Shown here: positions 25,007 to 33,478 of the stretch, one piece after another
How the letters are laid out: every line of letters starts with the position of its first letter
Position numbering within the stretch: position 1 is the stretch's first letter
Source: Mycolicibacterium sp. J2
GTDB lineage: Bacteria > Actinomycetota > Actinomycetes > Mycobacteriales > Mycobacteriaceae
DNA: 64,000 bases
Direction of reading: 5' to 3'
Assembly: GCF_026240945.1 (NCBI RefSeq)
Contig: NZ_JAPFPY010000001.1
Coordinates: 62,001-126,000 of the forward strand
Notes under the pieces: generated by a model
The model's database searches: none
What the model was told of the DNA's origin: nothing
What the model saw: only the letters and a program-made list of their open reading frames with translations
Position numbers and translations under genes: made by a program

Positions 25007-25029
25007 GTTCAACGGCACAGTCCTGGGTA
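25007..25029 (+). promoter_or_regulatory. SigF-like promoter for the DUF4383 gene
   Basis: GTTC (25007-25010) and GGGTA (25025-25029) are 14 bases apart, one base shorter than the usual SigF spacing and with one -35 mismatch. Transcription would start within a few bases of the start codon at 25034/25040. It lies back-to-back with the dps promoter. Confidence 0.4.
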
Positions 25030-25039
25030 ACCCGTGGCC

Positions 25040-25522
25040 ATGACCACTTCCACTCCCCACACCCGCACCCACATGCCGGCCGTGCGCATCGCCGCCCTCG
25101 TGGTCGGCGCCTTGTTCCTGGTCGTCGGTATTGCCGGCTTCATTCCGGGACTGACCACCCACACCGACATGTTGACCTGGGCCGGGCATCACTCGGGCAG
25201 CATGTTGCTCGGGGTGTTCGCGGTCTCGGTCCTGCACAACGTGGTGCATCTGGTCTTCGGGATCGCCGGACTGGTCGCGTCGCGCACCGACACCGCCGCC
25301 CGCGGATTCCTCGTGATCGCCGGCGTGATCTACCTTGTTCTGACGCTCTACGGCCTGGTGATCGACCACGCCAGCACCGCGAACTTCGTACCGCTCAACA
25401 CCGCCGACAACTGGCTTCACCTGGCGCTGGGACTGGCGATGGTGGGTCTCGGGGTTTTGCTGGGGCGGCCGGCGGTGCACACCGACGACCGCACCATACC
25501 GCCGACCGACGGGCTTGAATGA
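25040..25522 (+). CDS. DUF4383 membrane protein
   Basis: A 160-residue protein with four membrane segments: about residues 16-34 (IAALVVGALFLVVGIAGF), 54-78, 86-107 and 127-143. The pattern VLHNVVHLVFGIAGL, with conserved histidines, and NWLHLALGLAM are family features. The function is unknown; such proteins are frequent in actinobacterial stress regulons. ATG 25040 is preferred, with GTG 25034 possible. It precedes phoU with an overlap to the longer phoU frame and carries a SigF-like promoter. Confidence 0.8.
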   Translation: MTTSTPHTRTHMPAVRIAALVVGALFLVVGIAGFIPGLTTHTDMLTWAGHHSGSMLLGVFAVSVLHNVVHLVFGIAGLVASRTDTAARGFLVIAGVIYLVLTLYGLVIDHASTANFVPLNTADNWLHLALGLAMVGLGVLLGRPAVHTDDRTIPPTDGLE

Positions 25523-25525
25523 GCA

Positions 25526-25552
25526 GTTTTGTCGGGTTCGCTCGACGGGTAT
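25526..25552 (+). promoter_or_regulatory. SigF-type promoter for phoU
   Basis: GTTT (25526-25529) and GGGTAT (25547-25552) match the SigF consensus exactly with 17 bases between. Transcription would begin at about 25559-25561, the position of the phoU ATG, so the message is probably leaderless. This decides the phoU start. Confidence 0.65.
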
Positions 25553-25560
25553 CCAGAAGC

Positions 25561-26220
25561 ATGCGCACCGAGTTCCACGCCGAGATCGACCACCTGACGG
25601 TCGAGCTCGGGCAGATGTGCGAAATCGCGGCCACTGTGATGACGGATGCGACGGCGGCGTTGGTGCACGACGACGATGATGCCGCGCACCGGGTCGGAGT
25701 CGAACTGGCCCGGTTGACCTACCTGCACCATAGTGTCGACGAGCGGGCGTTTGCCATTCTCGCCCGGCAGGCGCCGGTGGCCCACGACCTGCGGGTGGTG
25801 ATGTCGGCCTTCCCCATCTCGGCCGACGCCGACCGGATGGGCGGGTTGGCCGCCAACATCAGCAAGGTGAGCCGGCGGCGCGGATCCACCCCGGTTCCCC
25901 CGGTGGCCCTGGATGTGTTCGCCGCCATGGGCCGGCACGCCGTCGCGCTGGCCGAACGCGCGCACTCGGCGGTGCTGCGCACCGATCTCGTTGCCGCACA
26001 GCACATCACCGACGGTGATGAGGCGATGAATGCGCTACACCGCAGGCTGTTCACGATGGTGCTCGACGATCGTTGGGAGCACGGGCCGATCGCCGCGGCC
26101 AACGTGATGCTGCTCGGCCGGTTCTACGAGCGGTTCGCCGACCATGCCGTCAGCATCGCCCGCCGCGTCGTATTCCAGGCGTCCGGGCAGTTACCGAATA
26201 TCGGTGCCTCGCCGATGTGA
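25561..26220 (+). CDS. PhoU-family phosphate-signalling protein
   Basis: A 219-residue all-helical protein with two three-helix PhoU repeats; the second contains FYERFADHAVSIARRV, the metal-binding E-x-x-x-D type motif. PhoU proteins link phosphate uptake to the sensor kinase and influence persistence in mycobacteria (PhoY1/PhoY2). MRTEFHAEIDHLTVELGQMC is a typical N-terminus, so ATG 25561 is preferred over the upstream ATG 25519. A consensus SigF promoter ends 8 bases before it. No pst genes are adjacent, but pitA is 5 kb away. Confidence 0.85.
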   Translation: MRTEFHAEIDHLTVELGQMCEIAATVMTDATAALVHDDDDAAHRVGVELARLTYLHHSVDERAFAILARQAPVAHDLRVVMSAFPISADADRMGGLAANISKVSRRRGSTPVPPVALDVFAAMGRHAVALAERAHSAVLRTDLVAAQHITDGDEAMNALHRRLFTMVLDDRWEHGPIAAANVMLLGRFYERFADHAVSIARRVVFQASGQLPNIGASPM

Positions 26221-26248
26221 AGACCATCCCCGAATTGAGGAGAATCCC

Positions 26249-26467
26249 ATGCCGAATTTCCGGCGCATCTCGATCGCCATCGGCGCCGCCGCGCTGACCG
26301 CCGGGATATCGACCGGCTGCGGTGGCCAGGACAAGCCCACGGTGAGCACCCCGGTCGAAACCAAGCCGTCGAGTTCGGTCATGACCGAGACACCGTCGAC
26401 GGTGGCGCCGGGTACGACACTCACCGAGACCCCGACCGAGCGCACCGACACGGGCGCCCCGTCCTGA
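26249..26467 (+). CDS. Small Thr/Pro-rich lipoprotein
   Basis: A 72-residue predicted lipoprotein. Residues 1-24 form an Arg-containing signal peptide (MPNFRRISIAIGAAALTAG) ending in STGC, with the lipidated cysteine near residue 24. The remaining 48 residues are low-complexity, rich in Thr, Pro, Ser and Glu, and probably unstructured. ATG 26249 follows GAGGAGAATCCC. It lies 28 bases after phoU and may belong to its unit. No function is recognised. Confidence 0.7.
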   Translation: MPNFRRISIAIGAAALTAGISTGCGGQDKPTVSTPVETKPSSSVMTETPSTVAPGTTLTETPTERTDTGAPS

Positions 26468-26482
26468 TCACCAGGAGCAACC

Positions 26483-26617
26483 ATGCCCCGCGGAGACGGC
26501 ATCTACGCCGACGACCCATCCGATCAGCCCCCACCCAGCACATCCGAGGACGGCGACCTGGACAAGGACACCCCGGACGTCGATACCGACACCCCACAAG
26601 AGGAGCCACCGGACTGA
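26483..26617 (+). CDS. 44-residue acidic, Pro/Asp-rich hypothetical protein
   Basis: ATG 26483 follows CAGGAGCAACC and the frame ends at TGA 26615-26617. The product MPRGDGIYADDPSDQPPPST continues with many Asp, Thr and Pro residues and is predicted to be disordered and strongly acidic. It lies 15 bases after the lipoprotein gene. The good ribosome site supports translation, but there is no recognisable homologue. Confidence 0.55.
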   Translation: MPRGDGIYADDPSDQPPPSTSEDGDLDKDTPDVDTDTPQEEPPD

Positions 26618-26659
26618 CGTCCTTGTTATTGAGTGATTGTTCTATTAACGTCGGTAACC

Positions 26660-27073
26660 ATGTCTGACGGATTACGTAAGTTCAGGTTCGAGCGCCAGCT
26701 GGGTCGGCTGGTGATGAACCCCGTGGTCGCCACACTCGACAAGCTCGGGGTGCGGCACCGACTCATCGTCGAACTCGAGACCACCGGCGCCAAGACCGGC
26801 GTGGCGCGCCGTGTCCCGCTCGCCGGCCGCGCCGACGAGAACGGCGTATGGGTCATCTCCCAGCACGGGCGACGCGCCGGGTGGGCGCACAACATCGCCG
26901 CGCACCCCGAGGTCCGCGTGCGGGTGAACGATCAATGGCGAGCGGGCACAGCCACCTTCGAGCCGGAAGACGATGTGCGCGCCCGGGCCCGCACGTTCGG
27001 CGGCACCGCGACGGCGCTGACCATGCGAGCCATGGAAAGCGACCCGATCTCGGTACGCATCACTTACCGGTAG
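26660..27073 (+). CDS. Deazaflavin-dependent nitroreductase-family protein
   Basis: A 137-residue Ddn/DUF385-family protein, the second of three in the window. VELETTGAKTGVARRVPL matches the family core and VISQHGRRAGWAHNIAAHPEVRVRV the cofactor-binding segment. It likely binds F420, FMN or a lipid quinone; substrate unknown. ATG 26660 is preferred over an upstream GTG-type start because the protein then begins MSDGLRKFRFERQ. Its 3' end overlaps the convergent esterase gene by 14 bases. Confidence 0.8.
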   Translation: MSDGLRKFRFERQLGRLVMNPVVATLDKLGVRHRLIVELETTGAKTGVARRVPLAGRADENGVWVISQHGRRAGWAHNIAAHPEVRVRVNDQWRAGTATFEPEDDVRARARTFGGTATALTMRAMESDPISVRITYR

Positions 27074-28520
27074 CCGGCTCCGCCACATTCGTCGATGCTG
27101 CGGTCGGTCCGGCTGTCGCGGCCGGCGGGAAACCGGTCCGCGGCACTCCCGGGGTACCGAGCTGGCCCGCCAACCACGGCAGCGACGCGGTGAACGTCGC
27201 CTTGGCGAACGGCCAGTCGTGCTTGCCAGGCGCGGCGACCACCGCGCAATCCATCCCCTTGGCGGTGCCGAGCGCGCACAACGAATGCGCGGCCGCCGTC
27301 TGATCGCCGGGGTTACCGCCCGCGTCCCGGCCGCCCAAGCCGACGGCGTCGGTGGCCGCGGCCTGGTCCACCTTGTGCGGGGCCTGCGGGGTGCTGGAAA
27401 TCTGGAACCACCCGGCGACGCCCCGGTAGCTCCCGTGGGCGTTCATCACCGTGGTGGGGTCGAAGGCCGCCCACGCGGCCTCGCTGCCCCCGAACAATCG
27501 GCTGACGGTTTGCTCGTGGGTGCCGGCGGTGGGCCCCAGATCACCCGCGATATCGACGAACGCGCTGAACAGGTCGGGATGCATGACCGTGAGGTCGACC
27601 GCGCAGGTGCCGCCCATCGACCATCCGACGATGCCCCAGTTGGCCGCCGCGGGACTCACCCCGAATGTCGAATTCACATACGGCACAACATCCTTGGTGA
27701 GATGGTCGGCGACATTGCCGCGCGGTCCGTTGACGCACTCGGTGTCGTTGTTGAACGATCCGCCGCTGTCGACGAAGACGAACACCGGGGCGTTGCCGCC
27801 GTGCGCCGCGGCGAACGCGTCCATGGTCGCGGCGGCGTCCCCGGTGCGCAGCCAGTCCGCAGGCGTGTTGAATTCACCGCCGATCATCATCACCGCCGGC
27901 AGCCGGGTGTCGCCGGCAAACCAGGCCGGCGGCAGGTAGACCAATTCGGTGCGGTGTTTGAATCCCGAGGCGTCGGCCGGAATGGTCACCGGGACGACGG
28001 CGCCGTGGGTGGGCACGGTGTGGGCGGCCTTCTGCGCCTGCACGGTGGCCAGGTCGGTTTCGTCGGGCAGCGGTCCGGCGGTCAGCTGATTCCACGCGGT
28101 CTGCACCGTCGGGAAATAGCCGACCCACAGGTTCACCGCCAGTGCCGAACTCAGCAGACACCCCGCCACTGCGAGTGCCGAGACGCCGCGACGCCACCAC
28201 GGCGCCGTCGCCCAGCCGAACACCGCGACGCCTATCGCGAGCCCGCTCAGGCCGATCCACACCCATAGTTCGTCGGGGGCCGGGTCGTCTGCCATGCCCT
28301 GGGAGTCGATGAACCAGTTCGCCCAGGCCGCGGCGGCGACGCCGAGCAGCAGCGCCAGGGGCAACCAGAGCAACCGCCAGCGCCTGGTGCGCCACCCGAT
28401 GGCCGCGATCAGGATCGCCGCGGCCACCAGCTGGATCACGATGGGCAGCCAGCCCCGCAGCAACGAGAGACCGTGATGGTACGGATCCGCTGCGGCGGCA
28501 TCGGCTAGCAGGATCGTCAC
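27060..28520 (-). CDS. Membrane-anchored alpha/beta-hydrolase (antigen 85/esterase D-like)
   Basis: A 486-residue protein with four N-terminal membrane helices (about residues 25-42, 48-66, 86-102, 113-133) and an extracytoplasmic esterase domain from about residue 170. The nucleophile elbow is GWSMGG with S301; the acid and histidine are expected near GGRDAGG and AAPGKHDWPF at the C-terminus. It belongs to the putative-esterase family that includes mycolyltransferases, but the helices and lack of the Ag85 signal peptide set it apart. A role in envelope lipid acyl transfer is possible. Confidence 0.82.
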   Translation of the reverse strand: MTILLADAAAADPYHHGLSLLRGWLPIVIQLVAAAILIAAIGWRTRRWRLLWLPLALLLGVAAAAWANWFIDSQGMADDPAPDELWVWIGLSGLAIGVAVFGWATAPWWRRGVSALAVAGCLLSSALAVNLWVGYFPTVQTAWNQLTAGPLPDETDLATVQAQKAAHTVPTHGAVVPVTIPADASGFKHRTELVYLPPAWFAGDTRLPAVMMIGGEFNTPADWLRTGDAAATMDAFAAAHGGNAPVFVFVDSGGSFNNDTECVNGPRGNVADHLTKDVVPYVNSTFGVSPAAANWGIVGWSMGGTCAVDLTVMHPDLFSAFVDIAGDLGPTAGTHEQTVSRLFGGSEAAWAAFDPTTVMNAHGSYRGVAGWFQISSTPQAPHKVDQAAATDAVGLGGRDAGGNPGDQTAAAHSLCALGTAKGMDCAVVAAPGKHDWPFAKATFTASLPWLAGQLGTPGVPRTGFPPAATAGPTAASTNVAEPATGK

Positions 28521-28600
28521 ACCGACATCATGCCGTCGTAATCTTTATGCCCGCTGTGAGACAACGGCTTTCACGCACAGCCGGCACATAGACAGCCAGG

Positions 28601-29728
28601 TTAGTCGGGCAGCGAACCACTGAGCCGTTCGGTGGCGGCGACGTAATCCTCGATGAACTCCAGCACCACGTCACGGGCCGGCTTCACCTTGTTCATCAAC
28701 CCGACACCCTGACCGACGAAATACGTGGCCAGCGCCTGCGCGCCCGTATGCCCTTGGGCGGCCAGCGCATCGATGCGCCGCAGCACCGGCTCACTCAGCA
28801 TGTTCTGCAACGGCAACGGCAACGGCTGTTGGCCACCCTTGGGCGCCCAGGCATCGGTCCAGTCCGACGCCAGCTGCCGGGACGGTTTACCGGTGCGGCC
28901 GGCCGACCGAACGGTGTCACGCGAGCTGGCAGCCAGCATCTTGGCCACGGTATGCGGCTCGGTCTCGGCTTCCTCGGTCGTCAGCCATACCGAGCCGGTC
29001 CACGCCCCGGCCGCGCCGAGCGCCACCGACGCCGCCATCTGCCTGCCGGTGACGATGCCGCCGGCGGCCAGCACCGGGACCGCGTCATCGATCGCGTCGA
29101 TCACTTCGGGGACCACCACCAGCGTCGACACCTCACCACAATGCCCACCGGCTTCGGTACCTTGCGCCACGATCAGATCCACGCCGGCGGCGACCTGTTT
29201 GACGGCGTGCTCCTTGGCGCCGACCAGCGCCGCCACCGGAATGCCGTGCTCGCGGCCGGCCTCGATCATGTAGTCCGGGGGCACCCCGAGCGCATTGGCC
29301 ATCAGCTTGATCGGGTGGCTCAGCGCGACCTGCAGCAGATCCGAGCCGGTGCCGCCGGCCAGCACCGGGGCGCCGGTGCGCGGCGTGGGGTCGGGCTCGA
29401 TGCCGTGCTCGCGGAGCAGGTTGTCGATGTAGTCGCGGTAGTCCTGCGGGATCCGGGCGGCCAGATCGGCCTTGCTGAGCTGCTCACCCTTGCCCTCGAA
29501 TTTGGCGGGCACGATGATGTCGACACCGTAGGGCTTACCGTGCACGTGCTCGTCGATCCAGGTGAGCTCGCGGTCCAGCTGCTCGGGGGTGAAGGCGGCG
29601 CCGCCCAGCACCCCGAAGCCGCCGGCGTTGGTCACCGCGGCGACCACATCACGGCAGTGGCTGAAGGCGAACAGCGGGAAGTCGATGCCATAGTGCGCGC
29701 AAAGCGCCGAGGGAGACGTCGGTGTCAT
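28601..29728 (-). CDS. Nitronate monooxygenase-family flavoprotein
   Basis: A 375-residue FMN-dependent TIM-barrel enzyme of the 2-nitropropane dioxygenase/nitronate monooxygenase group. PVLAGGTGSDLLQVALSHP, AQGTEAGGHCGEVSTLVVVP (in part) and VLAAGGIVTGRQMAASVALGA are the FMN-binding motifs. Many mycobacterial members act on unknown, possibly fatty-acid-derived, substrates. ATG 29728 gives the N-terminus MTPTSPSALCAHYGIDFP. It lies 36 bases downstream of mtnP on the same strand. TTGACAGGTGTCGA, an imperfect palindrome just upstream (29738-29751), may be an operator. Confidence 0.85.
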   Translation of the reverse strand: MTPTSPSALCAHYGIDFPLFAFSHCRDVVAAVTNAGGFGVLGGAAFTPEQLDRELTWIDEHVHGKPYGVDIIVPAKFEGKGEQLSKADLAARIPQDYRDYIDNLLREHGIEPDPTPRTGAPVLAGGTGSDLLQVALSHPIKLMANALGVPPDYMIEAGREHGIPVAALVGAKEHAVKQVAAGVDLIVAQGTEAGGHCGEVSTLVVVPEVIDAIDDAVPVLAAGGIVTGRQMAASVALGAAGAWTGSVWLTTEEAETEPHTVAKMLAASSRDTVRSAGRTGKPSRQLASDWTDAWAPKGGQQPLPLPLQNMLSEPVLRRIDALAAQGHTGAQALATYFVGQGVGLMNKVKPARDVVLEFIEDYVAATERLSGSLPD

Positions 29729-29764
29729 CCGCTCATTATCGACACCTGTCAAGTTTGATGGAAG

Positions 29765-30550
29765 CTAGGGCAACTCGAACGGCAATGTCACACCCTCGTG
29801 CGCCAGGCAGTGCGTGCAGGTGCGCTGCGGCGCGGCGGCGGCCGCATTTTCGATGGCCTCCCGCACCAGCTTCTTGAAGCCGACCATGTTGCGCTCGAAC
29901 TCGGCGAACACGTCCACCGCCCGCACGCCGGCACCGGCCTCCACGCCGGCATCCAAGTCTGTCACCAAAGCGATTGCGGCATAACATATTTCCAGCTCAC
30001 GGGCGAGCACGGCCTCCGGATAGCCGGTCATGTTGACCAGGCTGAACCCCTGATCGGCGAACCACCGGCTCTCGGCCCGCGTGGAAAACCGCGGCCCCTG
30101 GATCACCACCATGGTGCCGCCGTCGACGACGTCGGGGAGTTCGGCGGCTGCCGCCCGCAACGCCGGGCAGTACGGATCGGCGAATCCCACGTGAATCCCA
30201 CCGGCGTCGAAATAGGTGTCCGCCCGCCCACTGGTGCGGTCGACCAGTTGGTCGGGCACCACCATGGCACCGGGACCCAGCGCCGGGTTCAGGCTGCCGA
30301 CCGCGCACGGCGCGAAGATGCGCCGCACACCCAACGCCCGCATCGCCCACATGTTGGCGCGGTAGGGCACCGTATGCGGCGAGAACTCGTGGCGCACCCC
30401 ATGCCTCGGCAGAAAGGCGACCTCGTGTGCGCCGACGGAACCGACGGTGATGGCCGCGCTCGGCGGGCCATAGGGCGTGTCCAGGTTGATGCGGCGTGCA
30501 TCGGGACCGAAGAACGAATAGAAGCCGCTACCGCCGATTACTCCGAGCAT
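29765..30550 (-). CDS. mtnP: S-methyl-5'-thioadenosine phosphorylase
   Basis: Cleaves methylthioadenosine with phosphate to adenine and methylthioribose-1-phosphate, in methionine salvage. It has 261 residues. IGGSGFYSF is the phosphate-binding start, FLPRHGVRHEFSPH the central motif, and VNMTGYPEAVLARELEICYA the substrate-binding segment typical of MTAP. M. tuberculosis carries the same gene (Rv0535, from memory) next to menA, as here. The start is ATG 30550. A 17-base gap separates it from the small gene upstream on the same strand. Confidence 0.9.
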   Translation of the reverse strand: MLGVIGGSGFYSFFGPDARRINLDTPYGPPSAAITVGSVGAHEVAFLPRHGVRHEFSPHTVPYRANMWAMRALGVRRIFAPCAVGSLNPALGPGAMVVPDQLVDRTSGRADTYFDAGGIHVGFADPYCPALRAAAAELPDVVDGGTMVVIQGPRFSTRAESRWFADQGFSLVNMTGYPEAVLARELEICYAAIALVTDLDAGVEAGAGVRAVDVFAEFERNMVGFKKLVREAIENAAAAAPQRTCTHCLAHEGVTLPFELP

Positions 30551-30567
30551 CAGCCCATTCTGCTGGG

Positions 30568-30801
30568 TCAGTCGGTGACGGGCTCCGCCAGCTCGGCGTT
30601 GAGGTCAGCCTTTTCGGCGGCCTGCTTGGCGGCGTCGCGGATGGCAAAGGCGTCGGTGGCCAGTCCACCGATCGCGTTGGCCACGTCCTTGACCGCGGTG
30701 GTGATGATGCTGGCGACTTCCCCCACGGTCGACGCCACCGACTCGACGCCCTCCTGCAAGGCGTCTTTGGCGATCTCGGTCTTGCTCAGTCGGTCGGTCA
30801 T
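30568..30801 (-). CDS. Small helical hypothetical protein
   Basis: A 77-residue cytoplasmic protein predicted to be a single long amphipathic helix, with heptad-like Ala/Val spacing (EGVESVASTVGEVASIITTA). It resembles bacterial heat-stable or phasin-like helical proteins in composition, but no family is recognised. ATG 30801 lies 9 bases from a perfect inverted repeat, so it is probably controlled by a regulator binding there. It is followed by mtnP. Confidence 0.6.
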   Translation of the reverse strand: MTDRLSKTEIAKDALQEGVESVASTVGEVASIITTAVKDVANAIGGLATDAFAIRDAAKQAAEKADLNAELAEPVTD

Positions 30802-30810
30802 GAGACAAGT

Positions 30811-30834
30811 GTCACGTGGTGTGCGCCACGTGAC
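30811..30834. promoter_or_regulatory. Perfect CACGTG-containing inverted repeat, probable operator
   Basis: GTCACGTGG (30811-30819) and CCACGTGAC (30826-30834) are exact reverse complements around 6 bases. Each arm contains the self-palindromic CACGTG. The site lies 9 bases upstream of the small helical gene and about 50 bases upstream of menA, so it may control either. The binding factor is unknown. Confidence 0.55.
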
Positions 30835-30884
30835 AAGGTGCCGCTCGTCACGCCATTTCGAAACACCATGCGACGATGGCCCGC

Positions 30885-31754
30885 ATGGCAACCTTCGCGC
30901 AGTGGGTGGAAGGCGCACGCCCTCGCACCCTGCCCAACGCCGTCGCCCCCGTGCTGGCCGGGACCGGCGCGGCCGCCGCGCTCGGCGGCGCGGTGTGGTG
31001 GAAGGCGCTGTTGGCGCTGCTGGTCTCGCTGGCCCTGATCGTCGGGGTGAACTACGCCAACGACTACTCCGACGGCATCCGCGGCACCGACGATGTGCGC
31101 TCCGGCCCGCTGCGACTGGTGGGTTCCCGGGTCGCCTCCCCGCGGGCGGTGCTGACGGCGGCGTTGGTCAGCCTGTCGATCGGCGCGGCGGCGGGCCTGG
31201 CGCTGGCGATCGTCAGCGAGCCGTGGCTGATCGCCGTCGGTGCCGCGTGCATCGCCGGTGCGTGGCTCTACACCGGCGGGTCGACGCCCTACGGCTATCG
31301 CGGGCTGGGCGAGGTGGCCGTCTTCGTCTTCTTCGGGCTGGTCGCCGTGCTGGGCACGCAGTACACGCAGGCGCTGCGGGTGGACTGGGTCGGCGTGGCG
31401 GCCGCGGTGGCCGTCGGCTGCCTGTCCTCGGCCGTGCTGGTGGCCAACAACTTGCGCGATATCCCGACCGACCGCGAAACCGGCAAGATCACCCTGGCCG
31501 TGCGACTCGGCGATGCCCGCACCCGGGTGCTGTACCAGGTGCTGGTGGGGCTGGCATTGGCCATGACGTTCGTGCTCATGGTGGCCACCCCGTGGTGCGC
31601 CGTCGGCCTGCTGGCTGCACCGTTGGCGGTGCGGGCCACCGCTCCGGTGCGGCGCGGCCTCGGCGGGCGGGAGCTGATCCCGGTACTGCGCGACACCGGA
31701 CTCACCATGCTGGTGTGGTCGGTCGCGGTGGCGGTGGCCCTGACCTTCGGCTAG
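30885..31754 (+). CDS. menA: 1,4-dihydroxy-2-naphthoate polyprenyltransferase MenA
   Basis: A membrane prenyltransferase that joins the polyprenyl tail to dihydroxynaphthoate in menaquinone synthesis. It has 289 residues and about nine membrane segments. The two Asp-rich prenyl-diphosphate motifs are [12 protein letters not shown] near residue 54 and [14 protein letters not shown] near residue 190. [20 protein letters not shown] at the N-terminus is characteristic. ATG 30885 is preferred to ATG 30876, which would add three residues. It converges on the SDR gene with a 4-base overlap. Confidence 0.94.
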   Translation: MATFAQWVEGARPRTLPNAVAPVLAGTGAAAALGGAVWWKALLALLVSLALIVGVNYANDYSDGIRGTDDVRSGPLRLVGSRVASPRAVLTAALVSLSIGAAAGLALAIVSEPWLIAVGAACIAGAWLYTGGSTPYGYRGLGEVAVFVFFGLVAVLGTQYTQALRVDWVGVAAAVAVGCLSSAVLVANNLRDIPTDRETGKITLAVRLGDARTRVLYQVLVGLALAMTFVLMVATPWCAVGLLAAPLAVRATAPVRRGLGGRELIPVLRDTGLTMLVWSVAVAVALTFG

Positions 31755-32515
31755 CTTGCGTGCGGGTCGGCCGAGTTGAGCACCGCGATGGCGTGCGCAT
31801 AGTCCCCGCGTGCCTCTGCGTAGCGTAGGAACTTGACGTTCTCGACCTGAATCTCGTTGGCCTCGGGCTGGTTTTCCAGGATGTCCATCACCTCGTCGAC
31901 GAAATCCTGCAGCGGCATGGCCCACTGGCTGTCGCGCTGCCCGGGGACCAGGTCGGTCCGCACCGCCGGCGGCTCGAGTTCCTTGAACTCCACCGACGAC
32001 CCGGCGAATTGCAGGCGCAACGTCTCGGTCAACAGGTGGATGGCCGCCTTGGAGGCGTTGTAGCTGGGTGTCACCCGCAACGGTGTGAATCCCAGTCCCG
32101 AGGACACCGTCATCACCGTGGCCGCCGGTTGGTTCTGCAGGTGTTCGATGAACGCGGCGATCAACCGGATCGGGCCCAACACGTTGGTGGTGATGGTGGA
32201 TTCGGCCGAGCTCAGGAAGGTGTCGGGGTGCCGCCAGTCCTCGATGCTCATCACCCCGGCCATGGTGATCAACACGTTCAGGTCGGGATGCGCGGCCAGC
32301 ACCTGCGCGGCGGCGGCGGCGATACTGGTCGGGTCGGCGGTGTCGATCCGGACGGCGTCCACATCGGGGTGTTCGGCCACGATCCGGTCCAGTAGCTCCT
32401 GCCGGCGTCCGCCGACGATGACCTTGTTTCCCTTGTCCCGCAGCGCAAGTGCGAGGGTCAGGCCGATACCACTGGTGGCGCCGGGGATGAAAATGGTGTT
32501 GCCGGAGATCTTCAT
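31751..32515 (-). CDS. DltE-like short-chain dehydrogenase/reductase
   Basis: A 254-residue [22 protein letters not shown] binds the cofactor, ITMAGVM stands for [17 protein letters not shown] carries the catalytic serine and [11 protein letters not shown] the Tyr/Lys pair. The C-terminal [18 protein letters not shown] is typical of the DltE-type branch. It is divergent from a LysR regulator, which is the likely controller; AT-rich GCATAT repeats lie between them. Confidence 0.85.
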   Translation of the reverse strand: MKISGNTIFIPGATSGIGLTLALALRDKGNKVIVGGRRQELLDRIVAEHPDVDAVRIDTADPTSIAAAAAQVLAAHPDLNVLITMAGVMSIEDWRHPDTFLSSAESTITTNVLGPIRLIAAFIEHLQNQPAATVMTVSSGLGFTPLRVTPSYNASKAAIHLLTETLRLQFAGSSVEFKELEPPAVRTDLVPGQRDSQWAMPLQDFVDEVMDILENQPEANEIQVENVKFLRYAEARGDYAHAIAVLNSADPHAS

Positions 32516-32537
32516 ACACCCAGCCTGCGCGTTCCCC

Positions 32538-32589
32538 GCATATCTGTCACATGCATATTTATGATGCAATATATGCTCACCACGCATAT
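32538..32589. promoter_or_regulatory. GCATAT repeat cluster between SDR and LysR genes
   Basis: GCATAT occurs at 32538-32543, 32553-32558 and 32584-32589, with its reverse complement ATATGC at 32571-32576. The pair 32553/32571 forms an inverted repeat around 12 bases and overlaps the LysR start codon, which would allow autoregulation. The region is markedly AT-rich compared with its surroundings. Confidence 0.45.
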
Positions 32590-33478
32590 CGATCGGGTGG
32601 ACCTCAACCTGCTCACACCGCTGGTAGCGCTCCTGGAGGAGCGCCAGGTTTCCCGGGCCGCGGCACGGGTGGGCCTGAGCCAGCCGGCGATGAGCCGGGC
32701 GCTGCAACGGCTGCGCCGGGTGCTCGATGATCCACTGCTGGTGCGCGACCCGGACGGTCTCCGGCTGACAGCCCGGGCGCAGGACATCTATGACCAGCTC
32801 ACCACCCTCATCCCGCTGTTGCAGCATCTGTTGTCCCCCAACGACTTCGACCCGAGCCAATCCAGCGCGCCGGTCAACGTGGCCGGCAGTGACTACGCCG
32901 TACAAACCTTCGGCCCGGCGATCTACCGACAGGTGCGCACCCAGTCCCCCGCCACCACGGTCCGCTTCCACAATCTGCGCCTGAACGGGATCATCGACCA
33001 AATCCGCAGTGGCGCAGTCGATATCGGGCTCTACGGCGGCGACCTGCCACCGGATCTGCAGGCCGAAATGCTCTTCGTCGAGGACTTCGTCTGTGTGCTG
33101 GCTCATGATCACCCGCTGGCCGGCGCGGCCGCCCTGACGCTGGATGACTACTTGCGCTATCCGCATATCGTCATCGACACCGCCGATGGCCGCCAGACCG
33201 CCGTCGACCGCCCCCTGGCGGCGTTGGGCCGCCCGCGAGCGGCTGCCGTCACGGTGCCGTATCACTTGACGGCATTGGCATTGCTGCCCGGAACGGATTT
33301 GATCGCAACACTTCCCGCCCGACTACGCTCAGGCTGGGACGGTGCCGACACACTGCGGGCACTACCGGCGCCCGCCGAGGTGGCGCTGCTGCCGTATCAG
33401 ATGATCTGGAACCGCGTGTTCGACACCGATCGCCGGCACGCCTGGCTGCGCGGCGTCGTACGGGCGGCGGCGTGCTAG
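32573..33478 (+). CDS. LysR-family transcriptional regulator (divergent to SDR)
   Basis: A DNA-binding regulator of about 301 residues. The winged helix-turn-helix is at residues 8-65 (RQVSRAAARVGLSQPAMSRAL), followed by an effector-binding domain of the NodD/PcpR type (DPSQSSAPVNVAGSDYAVQT). ATG 32573 is preferred; ATG 32561 and 32564 are alternatives. It probably senses a small aromatic or related ligand and controls the neighbouring SDR gene and itself through the GCATAT cluster. Confidence 0.87.
   Translation: MLTTHIDRVDLNLLTPLVALLEERQVSRAAARVGLSQPAMSRALQRLRRVLDDPLLVRDPDGLRLTARAQDIYDQLTTLIPLLQHLLSPNDFDPSQSSAPVNVAGSDYAVQTFGPAIYRQVRTQSPATTVRFHNLRLNGIIDQIRSGAVDIGLYGGDLPPDLQAEMLFVEDFVCVLAHDHPLAGAAALTLDDYLRYPHIVIDTADGRQTAVDRPLAALGRPRAAAVTVPYHLTALALLPGTDLIATLPARLRSGWDGADTLRALPAPAEVALLPYQMIWNRVFDTDRRHAWLRGVVRAAAC

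Noticed and set aside
29732..29764. TTGACA as a -35 box for the nitronate monooxygenase gene
   Set aside because: No -10 element lies at 16-18 bases before the start codon; the sequence is better read as part of a dyad.
29798..31828. 676-codon open frame on the plus strand across mtnP, a small gene and menA
   Set aside because: It crosses three well-supported genes and their control region and has no recognisable domain.
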